A DNA stretch of 64,000 nucleotides from JANPPS01 sp964242575 (GTDB lineage Bacteria > Pseudomonadota > Alphaproteobacteria > Acetobacterales > Acetobacteraceae), in NCBI GenBank assembly GCA_964242575.1, contig CAXTCN010000003.1:59631-123630 (forward strand). The letters run 5' to 3'. How positions within the stretch are numbered: the first letter of the stretch is position 1; each line of letters opens with the position of its first letter. Below, piece after piece: positions 27,156 through 35,537 of this stretch. The notes beneath the pieces were generated by a model. It did no database searches and was not told where the DNA came from. It was given only the letters and a program-made list of their open reading frames with translations. The translations under genes were made by a program, and so were the position numbers.

Positions 27156-27625
27156 CCAACCGGCTCACGCACTTCGACGCGGAGGGCCGCGCCGTGATGG
27201 TGGACGTCTCCGGCAAGCCCGAGACGGCCCGGTCCGCGTCCGCCCGGGTCAGCGTCATGATGCAGGCGGAGACCCTCGCGCTGATCAAGTCTGGACAGGC
27301 CAAAAAAGGCGACGTGCTGGGGACGGCGCGGCTGGCCGGCATCATGGCGGCGAAGCGCACGGCGGAGCTGATTCCGTTATGCCATCCGCTGCCGATTGCC
27401 GCGGTTTCCTTGGAGCTTGAGCCCGGCGCCGGATGCATCGAGATCACGGCCACGGTCCGCACCACCGGTCGCACCGGCGTGGAGATGGAGGCGTTGACCG
27501 CCGCAAGCGTCGCCGCCCTGACGGTTTATGACATGTGCAAGGCCGTTGACCGCGCCATGCGGATCGACGGCCTGCGTGTCGTGCACAAGTCCGGCGGCAA
27601 GTCCGGCGTATTCGAGCAGGCCTGA
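27152..27625 (+). CDS. moaC: Cyclic pyranopterin monophosphate synthase
   Basis: MoaC completes the first stage of molybdenum cofactor synthesis with MoaA. The 157-residue protein has the motifs KRTAELIPLCHPLPI and GVEMEALTAASVAALTVYDM followed by CKAVDR, which contain the active-site residues. It starts at a GTG that overlaps the trpC stop by four bases and is followed six bases later by moeA. Confidence 0.97.
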   Translation: MTNRLTHFDAEGRAVMVDVSGKPETARSASARVSVMMQAETLALIKSGQAKKGDVLGTARLAGIMAAKRTAELIPLCHPLPIAAVSLELEPGAGCIEITATVRTTGRTGVEMEALTAASVAALTVYDMCKAVDRAMRIDGLRVVHKSGGKSGVFEQA

Positions 27626-27630
27626 ACGCA

Positions 27631-28836
27631 GTGCTGTCCGTCGCCGAGGCGCGCGCGCGCATCCTGGCGCCACTGCGTCCGACTGCGGTCGAGGTGGTCG
27701 GCTTGTCGCAGGCCTGGGGGCGCGTGCTGGCGGAGCCAGTTTTGGCGCGGCTTACGCAGCCGCCGGCGGACTTGTCAGCAATGGACGGCTATGCGGTCCG
27801 CGCCCAGGACGCCGTGCGTGGCGCGGTGCTTGACGTAATTGGCGCAGCGCCGGCTGGGCACCCGTTCACCGGCGAGGTCGCGTCCGGCCAGGCGCTGCGC
27901 CTGTTCACCGGCAGCGTGGTGCCGCATGGCGCCGACGCCGTCCTGCCGCAGGAAACCGTGCAGCGCACCGCCGCCTCCATCCTGGTGCAAGACGCCGCCC
28001 GGCCTGGCCGGCATATTCGCCTGCAAGGCAAGGACTTCGTAGCCGGCGGCCGATTGCTGGATGCTGGAACCAGGCTGGGGGCGCGGGCGATTGGGCTGGC
28101 CGCCGCCGGGAACCACCCCTGGCTCCCGGTGCACCGCCGCCCGTGCGTCGCCATCCTTGCGACCGGCGACGAAGTGGTGCTGCCGGGCGAGGCTATCGAG
28201 TCCGGCAGCATCGTCAGCAGCAACGCCCACGCCCTCGCGGCGCTTGTTCGCGCCGCAGGCGGCGACCCTATCGTGTTGCCCATCGTCCGTGACGACCGCA
28301 CCGCCATCGCTGGCATCGCCGACAGCCTGGGCGGCGTTGATTTGCTGGTCACGACAGGCGGCGCGAGCGTGGGCGACCATGACTTGGTGCAGGACGCGTT
28401 GGCAGGCCGCGGGTTCGTGCTGGATTTCTGGCAAGTGGCGATGCGGCCCGGCAAGCCGCTGCTGTTTGGCAGGCTCGGCGCGACTCCGGTCCTGGGTCTG
28501 CCCGGCAACCCCGTGTCCGCTTTCGTGTGCGCCGTGCTGTTCCTTTTGCCTGCCCTGGCTCGCCTTGGCGGGCTTGCGGAGGCGGACACGCCGACCGGCC
28601 GCGCCCGGCTTGGAGTCGAAGTCGCCGAGAATGACCACCGGGCCGACCACCTACGGGCCACCCTGCGCCGGGACGACGCTGGCGAACTGGTTGTGACCCC
28701 GTTCGCCGCGCAGGACTCGTCCATGCTGCGGCTTCTGTCCGAGGCGCACGCATTGGTGGTTCGGCCTCCTCACGCGCCCGCCTTGCCTGCCGGGGCGGAT
28801 GTGGCAATCATCCGGCTTGACGCATGGGGCCTCTGA
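27631..28836 (+). CDS. moeA: Molybdopterin molybdenumtransferase
   Basis: MoeA inserts molybdate into adenylylated molybdopterin. The 401-residue protein contains PPADLSAMDGYAVRAQD, the FTGSVVPHGADAVLPQE region, the molybdopterin-binding LLVTTGGASVGDHDLVQDAL, GLPGNPVSAFVC, and a C-terminal beta domain. It starts at a GTG and forms the end of the trp-moa run; a 165-base gap with the lexA promoter follows. Confidence 0.95.
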   Translation: MLSVAEARARILAPLRPTAVEVVGLSQAWGRVLAEPVLARLTQPPADLSAMDGYAVRAQDAVRGAVLDVIGAAPAGHPFTGEVASGQALRLFTGSVVPHGADAVLPQETVQRTAASILVQDAARPGRHIRLQGKDFVAGGRLLDAGTRLGARAIGLAAAGNHPWLPVHRRPCVAILATGDEVVLPGEAIESGSIVSSNAHALAALVRAAGGDPIVLPIVRDDRTAIAGIADSLGGVDLLVTTGGASVGDHDLVQDALAGRGFVLDFWQVAMRPGKPLLFGRLGATPVLGLPGNPVSAFVCAVLFLLPALARLGGLAEADTPTGRARLGVEVAENDHRADHLRATLRRDDAGELVVTPFAAQDSSMLRLLSEAHALVVRPPHAPALPAGADVAIIRLDAWGL

Positions 28837-28882
28837 TCCAGCCTGGGATTCACGCCGGGCGTTAGCCCACGCCACGAAGTTG

Positions 28883-28912
28883 TTGACGCGGCATAGAGAA
28901 CCAATCTAGAAC
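28883..28912 (+). promoter_or_regulatory. lexA: lexA promoter with SOS box (GAAC-N7-GAAC)
   Basis: A perfect direct repeat GAAC-N7-GAAC occupies 28898-28912; this is the LexA box described in alphaproteobacteria, different from the CTGT-N8-ACAG box of E. coli. TTGACG at 28883-28888 can serve as a -35 element, with TAGAAC at 28907-28912 as the -10 (spacer 18), so the repressor would cover the -10 region. The site is about 90 bases before the lexA ATG and implies autoregulation. Confidence 0.75.
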
Positions 28913-29001
28913 GTTGCGGGTTGCTGGTTTGTTCCCGGCACGACTTCTAACGTCACCCCACTGTAACATAACCCCGCGGGGCATCTAGGTAGGCATGGGC
29001 C

Positions 29002-29712
29002 ATGTTGACGCGTAAGCAGCACGAGTTGCTCATTTTTATCGACCGGCATCTCAAGGCGACCGGCTTCTCCCCGAGCTTCGAGGAAATGAAGGAAGCGCTG
29101 CAGCTACGGTCCAAATCGGGCATCCACCGGCTGATCTCGGCATTGGAGGAGCGGGGCTTTTTGCAGCGCCGGCACCACCGCGCCCGGGCCTTGGAGGTGA
29201 TGCGCCTGCCGAACGACGCCGTAAGGCTCTCCGAGCCGCTGCAGGCGGAGGCTGTCGGGTTCGCTCCCAACGTGATCCGCGGCGACTTCAGCGCCCGGTT
29301 GCCGGGCGTCCGCACTGCGAATGAAGCGGCTGCGGTGCAGCTTCCGCTTTATGGGCGCATTGCGGCGGGTTTGCCGATTGAGGCATTGCGGGACAACGGC
29401 GAGCATGTCGAGGTGCCGATTGCCCTGCTGGGCGGCGGGGAGCATTACGCGCTGGAAGTGGCGGGCGACTCGATGATCGAGGCCGGCATCCTGGATGGCG
29501 ACACCGTAATTATCCGCAAGGGCGACGTGGCCGACAACGGCCAGATCATCGTGGCCCTGGTGGACGATGCGGAGGTGACGTTGAAGCGGCTCCGCCGTAA
29601 GGGCCAGTCCATTGCGCTGGAGCCTGCGAACCAGCGCCATGAGATCCGCATTATCCCAGCCGACCGGGTCAAAGTGCAGGGGTGCCTGGTCGCGTTGCTC
29701 CGCAAGTATTAA
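29002..29712 (+). CDS. lexA: LexA repressor
   Basis: LexA represses SOS genes and cleaves itself when RecA filaments form on damaged DNA. The 236-residue protein has an N-terminal winged helix (LTRKQHELLIFIDRH, SKSGIHRLISALEERGF). The cleavage pair is Ala122-Gly123 in GRIAAGLP, the catalytic Ser157 is in AGDSMIEAG and Lys195 in VTLKRL. It is somewhat longer than the 202-residue E. coli protein because of an extended linker, as in other alphaproteobacteria. An SOS box lies upstream. Confidence 0.97.
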   Translation: MLTRKQHELLIFIDRHLKATGFSPSFEEMKEALQLRSKSGIHRLISALEERGFLQRRHHRARALEVMRLPNDAVRLSEPLQAEAVGFAPNVIRGDFSARLPGVRTANEAAAVQLPLYGRIAAGLPIEALRDNGEHVEVPIALLGGGEHYALEVAGDSMIEAGILDGDTVIIRKGDVADNGQIIVALVDDAEVTLKRLRRKGQSIALEPANQRHEIRIIPADRVKVQGCLVALLRKY

Positions 29713-31840
29713 CCCTCGGTCGCCGGCGGAAGCTCGTCTGCCGGCGCCATTGGCAAGTTTGGCACGGTGCGCCGTGGCGTCGGCAACGGCGGCACCCAGG
29801 GCCGGACGCCGCGATACGCGCGGTCGGACAGGATGACGGGCCGCCAGGCCGTAGCCAAATTGCGTGCGCTCCATCCCGCCACACGCTGAACCGGTCGAGG
29901 TACGGCACGTCGGGCGGACACTCGCCGCGGGCTGGCTCGGAAGAGATCAACAAAGCCACGCCAGCGCAATCACCGGCGCGGGACGAGTTGCGCAACATCA
30001 GCATGGCGCCGGCCGCGCCCTCAAGGCGGCAGGTTTCGGCGTCGCAGAACCCAGGCTGGCCGGTTTGAATCGGCGTGAGCGGACCGGAGGCCAGGTGGTT
30101 TTGCCAAGCCTCCAGCACGAACTTCGATGCGCCCGAGCGGGACTGGGTCCAATAACCCTTGGATTTCAGGGCGATCAGCCGGGCGTCTGGCGACATCAGG
30201 ATGTCCGGCGCCGGGGCGGTGACCGGGGATAGTAGGCTGGCCAGCATGAGCGCCAGCCCAATAAGTCGTATGCGCGACCGCCATAGCCCCAGCCACGCCA
30301 AGCCGAAGCTGAACACCGCCAGTCCCCATGCTGGCATATGCGGCACGGCCATGGTCGCGACCGGCCAGGACGCGACGCTGCGGGCGATCCACAGGATGGC
30401 TTCAATGCCCCAACCCATGGGCGCCAGCGCCAGCCACTCCCACCCGAACGGCATCAACGCCAGCGCCGCCAGTCCGGCCGGCATGACCCAGAATGCCGTG
30501 AGCGGCACCGCGATCAAGTTCGCGACGATGTAGTACATTTGAAAATGCCCGAAATGATATGCCCCGTACGGCGCAGAAGCGGTGCCGGCCAGCAGGCTCG
30601 TGAGCGCCAAGGCGACGACGTGCGCCACGGTGCGCCGGGACCAGCCCGGGCCGTGCAGCTTGGCCAGATAGGGCCTGAGCGCCTCGTAGCCGGCGACAAG
30701 CGCCAGCACGGCGGCGAAACTCATTTGGAAGCTGACGTTCAGCACCTCGTTCGGCGCAAACGCCATCAACGCAGCCGCCGCCAAGGCCAAGCCGCGCAAC
30801 GACAGCGCCCGCCGGCCCACCACCAGCCCGAGCGTGACTAGGAACGCCATCGCGAAGCTGCGCATGACCGGCACTTGCGCCCCGATGAACAGCACGTAGG
30901 CGCCGCCGCACGCCAACGCCAGGATTGCGGCCACGGCCCGGTTCGGCCAGTGCAGGGCCGTCCGCTCGTGCAGCGCCAGGCCGAACCGGGCCACGCCCAT
31001 CACCAGGCCCATCACGATGCCGATATGCAGGCCAGACACTGAAAGAAGGTGCGCCAGCCCAGAGTCCCGGAACGCCTCCCGGTCCCCTGGCGCGATAGAG
31101 GTCATGCCCCCGGTGAACAGCGTCGCTGCAATGGTGCCCGCCGGACCCGGCAGGCCAGCGATGGCCCGGTAGGCCACCGCGTCCCGTGCGGCTTGGACCG
31201 ACGCCGCAAAGCCGCGGGGCGGCGCACGCTCCACCACCTCAATGGGGTTCAGCGCAGTGCCAGACCCGGCCAACCCGCCAAAGAACGCATCCCGCTGCGA
31301 GTCCCAGGCTCCGGGGTAGGCCGGCATCGCCGGAGGCCGCAACAGGGCGCGCACGCGCATCTCGTCGCCTGCGGCAACGTCACCCATGTCGTTCTTGCGC
31401 AGTCGAACCCGCACGAGGCGTTGCAGCGTAGGCGCGTCCGCACCCAGGCGCACCTCCGCCAGCGTCGCCCGGCGCCCATCCGGCAGGATATCCACGCCGC
31501 GCACGGTGCCGGTCAGGATCACCGCCCGGCTCGGCAACGGTTCAATCGGCAACGCGCGCCAAGTCGCCGCCTGCCCAGAGAAAAAGCCGAGCGCCGCCGC
31601 CAGCGCCGCGAAGGCCGCCGCGCGCGCCAGCATCGAGCGCCATGACGCCACCGTCGCCAGCAACGCTGCTAATACGGCCACCGGACCCGTCCAGGGGTGC
31701 GGCTCCGTGGCCTGGGCGAAGTACGCGCAAACGCCTATGCCCATGCAGACGGACAGCCAGGGCACGAACCGGCCGCGCTCCGCCTCGACCCACGCGGCAA
31801 ACCATCCGGTCCACCTGGCATAGTCCCAGCCGGCACGCAT
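29669..31840 (-). CDS. comEC: ComEC/Rec2 DNA uptake channel, probable frameshift near the end
   Basis: ComEC moves single-stranded DNA across the inner membrane during natural transformation. The 723-residue reading has several N-terminal membrane segments and the Competence domain (AHLLSVSGLHIGIVMGLVMG, GAQVPVMRSFAMAFLVTLG, FQMSFAAVLALV). A shortened, non-catalytic remnant of the C-terminal beta-lactamase-like domain follows. After HAIWLRPGG the frame turns into a Cys/Arg-rich tail and overlaps lexA by 44 bases. A different frame then continues as PVILSDRAYRGVRPWVPPLP and stops at 29709, overlapping lexA by only four bases. A missing base near 29838-29840 would explain this. The start ATG at 31838-31840 is tentative. 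Confidence 0.85.
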   Translation of the reverse strand: MRAGWDYARWTGWFAAWVEAERGRFVPWLSVCMGIGVCAYFAQATEPHPWTGPVAVLAALLATVASWRSMLARAAAFAALAAALGFFSGQAATWRALPIEPLPSRAVILTGTVRGVDILPDGRRATLAEVRLGADAPTLQRLVRVRLRKNDMGDVAAGDEMRVRALLRPPAMPAYPGAWDSQRDAFFGGLAGSGTALNPIEVVERAPPRGFAASVQAARDAVAYRAIAGLPGPAGTIAATLFTGGMTSIAPGDREAFRDSGLAHLLSVSGLHIGIVMGLVMGVARFGLALHERTALHWPNRAVAAILALACGGAYVLFIGAQVPVMRSFAMAFLVTLGLVVGRRALSLRGLALAAAALMAFAPNEVLNVSFQMSFAAVLALVAGYEALRPYLAKLHGPGWSRRTVAHVVALALTSLLAGTASAPYGAYHFGHFQMYYIVANLIAVPLTAFWVMPAGLAALALMPFGWEWLALAPMGWGIEAILWIARSVASWPVATMAVPHMPAWGLAVFSFGLAWLGLWRSRIRLIGLALMLASLLSPVTAPAPDILMSPDARLIALKSKGYWTQSRSGASKFVLEAWQNHLASGPLTPIQTGQPGFCDAETCRLEGAAGAMLMLRNSSRAGDCAGVALLISSEPARGECPPDVPYLDRFSVWRDGAHAIWLRPGGPSSCPTARIAASGPGCRRCRRHGAPCQTCQWRRQTSFRRRPRVNTCGATRPGTPAL

Positions 31841-31878
31841 GGATTCAATCGCGGCCGCTGCCCCCTGCACTGTCCCCC

Positions 31879-31921
31879 CCAAACTGCGAACCTGCCGTGG
31901 CCTCGTCACGCCGCGGTTTGG
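31879..31921 (+). promoter_or_regulatory. Inverted repeat upstream of gltX
   Basis: Arms CCAAACTGCG (31879-31888) and CGCGGTTTGG (31912-31921) pair over ten positions, one of them a G-U wobble in RNA, around a 23-base loop. The element fills the short divergent gap between comEC and gltX and ends about ten bases before the gltX ribosome binding site. It could be a 5' leader hairpin or an operator; nothing in the sequence decides. Confidence 0.4.
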
Positions 31922-31937
31922 CGTGATAAGAGGCCGA

Positions 31938-33335
31938 ATGTCCGTCCGCACCCGCTTCGCCCCTAGCCCGACCGGGCAACTGCACATCGGCGGCGCCAGG
32001 GCCGCGCTGTTCAACTACCTGTTCAGCCGCCATCACGGCGGTCAGTATTTGTTGCGGATCGAGGACACCGACCGCGAGCGCAGCACCGATGCGTTCACGC
32101 AGGGCATCCTGGAGGGCCTGGCGTGGCTCGGCCTCGACAGCGACGAGCCGCCGGTGTTCCAGTCCACCCGCCAGGCCCGGCATGTCGAAGTCGCGCGCCA
32201 ACTGCTTGAAGCCGGGCACGCCTACCGCTGTTTCACCACCGCCGAGGAGTTGCGCGAGATGCGGGAGCGCGCCATGGCGGAGGGCCGCCCGCCCCGCTAC
32301 GACGGACGCTGGCGCGACCGCGACCCGGCCGAGGCGCCGCCCGGCGTCAAGCCGGTCATCCGCCTCCGCGCCCCGCAAACCGGCGAGACTGTGGTCGAGG
32401 ACCTGGTGCAAGGCCCAGTCCGCGTGGCCAACGCCGAACTCGACGACATGATTATCCTGCGCAGCGACGGCGTGCCCACCTACCTGCACGCCGTGGTGGT
32501 GGACGACCACGACATGGACATCACCCACGTGATCCGCGGCGACGACCACTTGACCAACACGTTCCGCCAAGTCGCGATCTACCAGGCGCTCGGCTGGGAG
32601 CTGCCCCGCTTCGCGCACCTGCCGCTGATCCACGGCCCGGACGGCGCCAAGCTGTCGAAGCGGCACGGGGCGGTCGGCCTGCTGGAGTACCGCGAACAGG
32701 GCTTCCTGCCGGAGGCCGTGTTCAACTTCCTGCTCCGCATGGGATGGGGCCACGGCGACAAGGAGGTGCTGGACCGCAATGAGGCGATCCATCTGTTCGA
32801 CCTGGACGGAGTGGGCCAGTCCGCCAGCCGCTTGGACCTGACTAAGCTGCAGTACCTGAACGGCATCTGGCTGCGCCGCGCGGATGACGACCGGCTGACC
32901 ACCGAGGTGTTGCAGCGCCTGCGGAACGTGCACGGCCTTGACGTGGACGAGACAGCGGCGGCGCGGGTCCGGACATTGATGCCGGGGCTGAAGGAGCGTG
33001 CCAAGACGCTGGTGGACCTTACGGACAGCGCCGCATTCCTGGCGCGCGCCGTCCCGCTGCCGTTCGAACCCAAGGCGCTCGCGATGCTGACCCCGGACAG
33101 CAAGGCGTTGCTGCAGGACGTGACCCAGGCGCTCATTGCCACCGACTTCACCGCCCCGGCGCTCGACACGGCGCTGCGTGCCTATGCGGAGGCGTCCGGC
33201 CGCAAGCTCGGGCAGGTCGCGCAGCCGCTGCGCGCGGCGCTGACGGGCAGCACCATGAGTCCCGGCATCGACGACACGCTGGCGGCGCTCGGACGCGAGG
33301 AGGCGCTGGCCCGCATCGCCCACGCCACGGCGTGA
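31938..33335 (+). CDS. gltX: Glutamate-tRNA ligase
   Basis: GltX charges tRNA-Glu. The 465-residue class I synthetase has TRFAPSPTGQLHIGGARAAL with the HIGH-like motif, LLRIEDTDRERS, and the KMSKS-like GAKLSKRHGA, followed by the helical anticodon-binding region. The ATG at 31938 has AAGAGG upstream and gives the standard N-terminus; a longer in-frame reading from 31839 lies in the gap and is not needed. The last codons overlap the start of pyrB. Many alphaproteobacteria have two GltX proteins; this window shows one. Confidence 0.95.
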   Translation: MSVRTRFAPSPTGQLHIGGARAALFNYLFSRHHGGQYLLRIEDTDRERSTDAFTQGILEGLAWLGLDSDEPPVFQSTRQARHVEVARQLLEAGHAYRCFTTAEELREMRERAMAEGRPPRYDGRWRDRDPAEAPPGVKPVIRLRAPQTGETVVEDLVQGPVRVANAELDDMIILRSDGVPTYLHAVVVDDHDMDITHVIRGDDHLTNTFRQVAIYQALGWELPRFAHLPLIHGPDGAKLSKRHGAVGLLEYREQGFLPEAVFNFLLRMGWGHGDKEVLDRNEAIHLFDLDGVGQSASRLDLTKLQYLNGIWLRRADDDRLTTEVLQRLRNVHGLDVDETAAARVRTLMPGLKERAKTLVDLTDSAAFLARAVPLPFEPKALAMLTPDSKALLQDVTQALIATDFTAPALDTALRAYAEASGRKLGQVAQPLRAALTGSTMSPGIDDTLAALGREEALARIAHATA

Positions 33336-34270
33336 TGCACTACCCGCACCGCCACCTGCTCGCAATCGAGGGCCTGCACCCGCACGAGATCGCCAGCCTG
33401 TTGGATTTGGCCGAGAGTTACGTGCTGCTGAACCGTTCCGGCAAGACGCAGCGGGACCTATTGCGCGGCCGCACGCTGATCAACCTGTTCTACGAGGACA
33501 GCACGCGGACCCGCACGAGCTTCGAGCTGGCGGGCAAACGCCTGGGCGCGGACGTGATCAACATGTCGGTCTCGACCAGCAGCGTGAACAAGGGCGAGAC
33601 CCTGCTGGACACCGCCGCCACCTTGAACGCCATGCGTTGCGACCTGCTGGTGGTGCGGCACGACCAGTCGGGCGCGCCGAACCTGCTGGCGCAAAAGGTC
33701 TCGTCCGCCGTCATCAACGCCGGCGACGGCACGCATGAGCACCCGACCCAGGCCCTGCTGGACGCGCTCACGCTCCGGCGCCGGCGGGGCACCTTGGAGG
33801 GGCTGGTGATCGCGGTCTGCGGCGATGTGCTGCACAGCCGGGTCGCGCGGTCCAACATTCACTTGCTGACCACGATGGGCGGCCGCGTCCGGGTGGTCGG
33901 GCCGCCAACGCTCATTCCAGCGGCGGCGGAGAACCTGGGCGTCGAGGTGTTCCACGACATGCACCGCGGGCTGGAGGGCGTGGACGTGGTGATGATGCTG
34001 CGCTTGCAACGCGAGCGCATGTCCGGCGGGCTGGTGCCGAGCGCCCGCGAGTACTTCCGCTTCTTTGGCCTGGACGCCGCCAAGCTCGCGCGGGCCAAGC
34101 CGGACGTGCTGGTGATGCATCCCGGCCCGATGAACCGCGGCGTCGAGATCGACAGCGCCGTCGCCGATGACCCGGCGCATAGCGTGATCGGCGAGCAGGT
34201 CGAGATGGGCGTCGCCGTCCGCATGGCGGTGCTGGATGTGCTGTCCCGCACCGGACGCCGCAATGCCTAA
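33335..34270 (+). CDS. pyrB: Aspartate carbamoyltransferase catalytic subunit
   Basis: PyrB condenses carbamoyl phosphate and aspartate in pyrimidine synthesis. The 311-residue protein has the carbamoyl phosphate motif EDSTRTRTSFELAGKRLGAD and the HEHPTQALLDALT loop. VMHPGPMNRGVEI completes the active site. Start codons GTG (33332) and ATG (33335) are adjacent; the ATG overlaps the gltX stop as TGATG. It overlaps the following dihydroorotase homologue by eight bases, fitting a complex of the two proteins. No regulatory pyrI is present. Confidence 0.96.
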   Translation: MHYPHRHLLAIEGLHPHEIASLLDLAESYVLLNRSGKTQRDLLRGRTLINLFYEDSTRTRTSFELAGKRLGADVINMSVSTSSVNKGETLLDTAATLNAMRCDLLVVRHDQSGAPNLLAQKVSSAVINAGDGTHEHPTQALLDALTLRRRRGTLEGLVIAVCGDVLHSRVARSNIHLLTTMGGRVRVVGPPTLIPAAAENLGVEVFHDMHRGLEGVDVVMMLRLQRERMSGGLVPSAREYFRFFGLDAAKLARAKPDVLVMHPGPMNRGVEIDSAVADDPAHSVIGEQVEMGVAVRMAVLDVLSRTGRRNA

Positions 34271-35537
34271 TCTGCTGTTCCACGATGTCCGGCTGATCGA
34301 CCCCGCCTCTGGCCTTGACCAGCCCGGAAGCCTGCTGGTGCGCGACGGCCGCATCGCGGACCACGGCGCGAACCTCGGTTGCCCGGACGGCGCTGAAACC
34401 ATCGAGGGCGACGGCGCCGTGCTGTGCCCGGGCCTGGTGGACATGCGCGCGGCGCTGGGGGAACCCGGGTTCGAGTACCGCGAGACCATCGCCTCCGCGG
34501 CACGGGCGGCGGCCTGGGGCGGCATCACAACCTTGGCTGCCCTGCCCGACAGCCGGCCTGCCGCCGATGACCCAGCCATCGTCCGCCTGCTGCGCGCCCG
34601 GGGCGAGGAAACCGGCAGCCTCACTATCCTGCCATACGGTGCCGTGACCCGCGGTTGCTTGGGCGCGGAGATGGCCGAGATCGGGCTGCTGCGCGAGGCC
34701 GGAGCCTGCGCCTTCACCGACGGGCAGCGCGCGGTGGCGGACGCCCGCATGATGCGCCGCGCGCTGTCCTACGCCCGCGGCTTTGGCGCGCGGATCGTGC
34801 AGCACCCGGAGGACCCAGCGCTCGCCGCCGGCGGCGCCGCCACCGAGGGCGAGCTTGCGACCCGGCTTGGCCTGCCCGCCATCCCCGCTGCGGCCGAGGC
34901 GATTCTGATGGCGCGCGACATCCGCCTCGCGAGCCTCACCGGCGGCGCGGTCCACTTCGCCCACGTCTCGACCGCTGAGGCGCTGGAGCTGATCCGCTGT
35001 GCCAAGGCGGACGGCGTGGACGTGACTTGCGATACCGCGCCGCCGTATTTCGACCTGAACGAGAACGCGATTGGCGACTTCCGCACCTACGCCAAGCTGT
35101 CGCCACCGCTGCGGCCGGAAAGCGACCGGATGGCGGTGTGCGCGGCCCTGGCGGACGGCACCATCGACGCGGTGGCGTCCGACCACCAGCCGCGCGACGC
35201 CGACGACAAGCGGCTGCCGTTCGCGCTGGCCAGTCCCGGGGGTGCCGGGCTTGCCACCTTGCTGGGCGTGACCTTGGCGCAGGTGCACGGCAACGGCCTG
35301 CCCCTGCTTCGTGCGCTGGCGTTGCTGACCGCCTCGCCGGCCAGCATATTGGGCGCCGAGGCCGGCCGGTTGGCAATCGGCGCTCCGGCCGATCTGTGCC
35401 TGTTCGATCCTGAGCGCGTGTGGAAGGTCGAGGCTGGGCTGCTGCCGGGCAAATCGCAGAATACGCCGTTCGACGGGCGCGCGCTGGAGGGACGGGTGAT
35501 CGGCACCTGGAAAGCCGGACGGAGGGTGTTCGGATGA
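34263..35537 (+). CDS. pyrC: Dihydroorotase-like protein lacking the metal-binding HxH motif
   Basis: The 424-residue protein aligns with class I dihydroorotases, which close carbamoyl aspartate to dihydroorotate with two zinc ions. The canonical PGLVDxHVHLREPG reads PGLVDMRAALGEPG here, so both metal-binding histidines are lost (Arg62 and Ala64) and the substrate Arg is Gly. Other sites remain: HPEDPAL, HFAHVSTAEA and ASDHQPRD. This is the pattern of the inactive PyrX/PyrC-prime proteins that support aspartate carbamoyltransferase, known from pseudomonads. The overlap with pyrB supports a structural role; a separate active dihydroorotase must then exist elsewhere. Confidence 0.88.
   Translation: MPNLLFHDVRLIDPASGLDQPGSLLVRDGRIADHGANLGCPDGAETIEGDGAVLCPGLVDMRAALGEPGFEYRETIASAARAAAWGGITTLAALPDSRPAADDPAIVRLLRARGEETGSLTILPYGAVTRGCLGAEMAEIGLLREAGACAFTDGQRAVADARMMRRALSYARGFGARIVQHPEDPALAAGGAATEGELATRLGLPAIPAAAEAILMARDIRLASLTGGAVHFAHVSTAEALELIRCAKADGVDVTCDTAPPYFDLNENAIGDFRTYAKLSPPLRPESDRMAVCAALADGTIDAVASDHQPRDADDKRLPFALASPGGAGLATLLGVTLAQVHGNGLPLLRALALLTASPASILGAEAGRLAIGAPADLCLFDPERVWKVEAGLLPGKSQNTPFDGRALEGRVIGTWKAGRRVFG

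Noticed and set aside
28931..28945. Second SOS box near GTTC at 28931
   Set aside because: After seven bases the next four are GACT, not GTTC, so it does not fit the direct repeat.
31845..33365. A 506-codon minus-strand reading opposite gltX
   Set aside because: Low-complexity composition with no motif; gltX on the other strand is certain.
34263..35537. pyrC homologue as a pseudogene
   Set aside because: The frame is intact at full length, other motifs are preserved and it overlaps pyrB; loss of the HxH motif matches known inactive partner proteins rather than decay.
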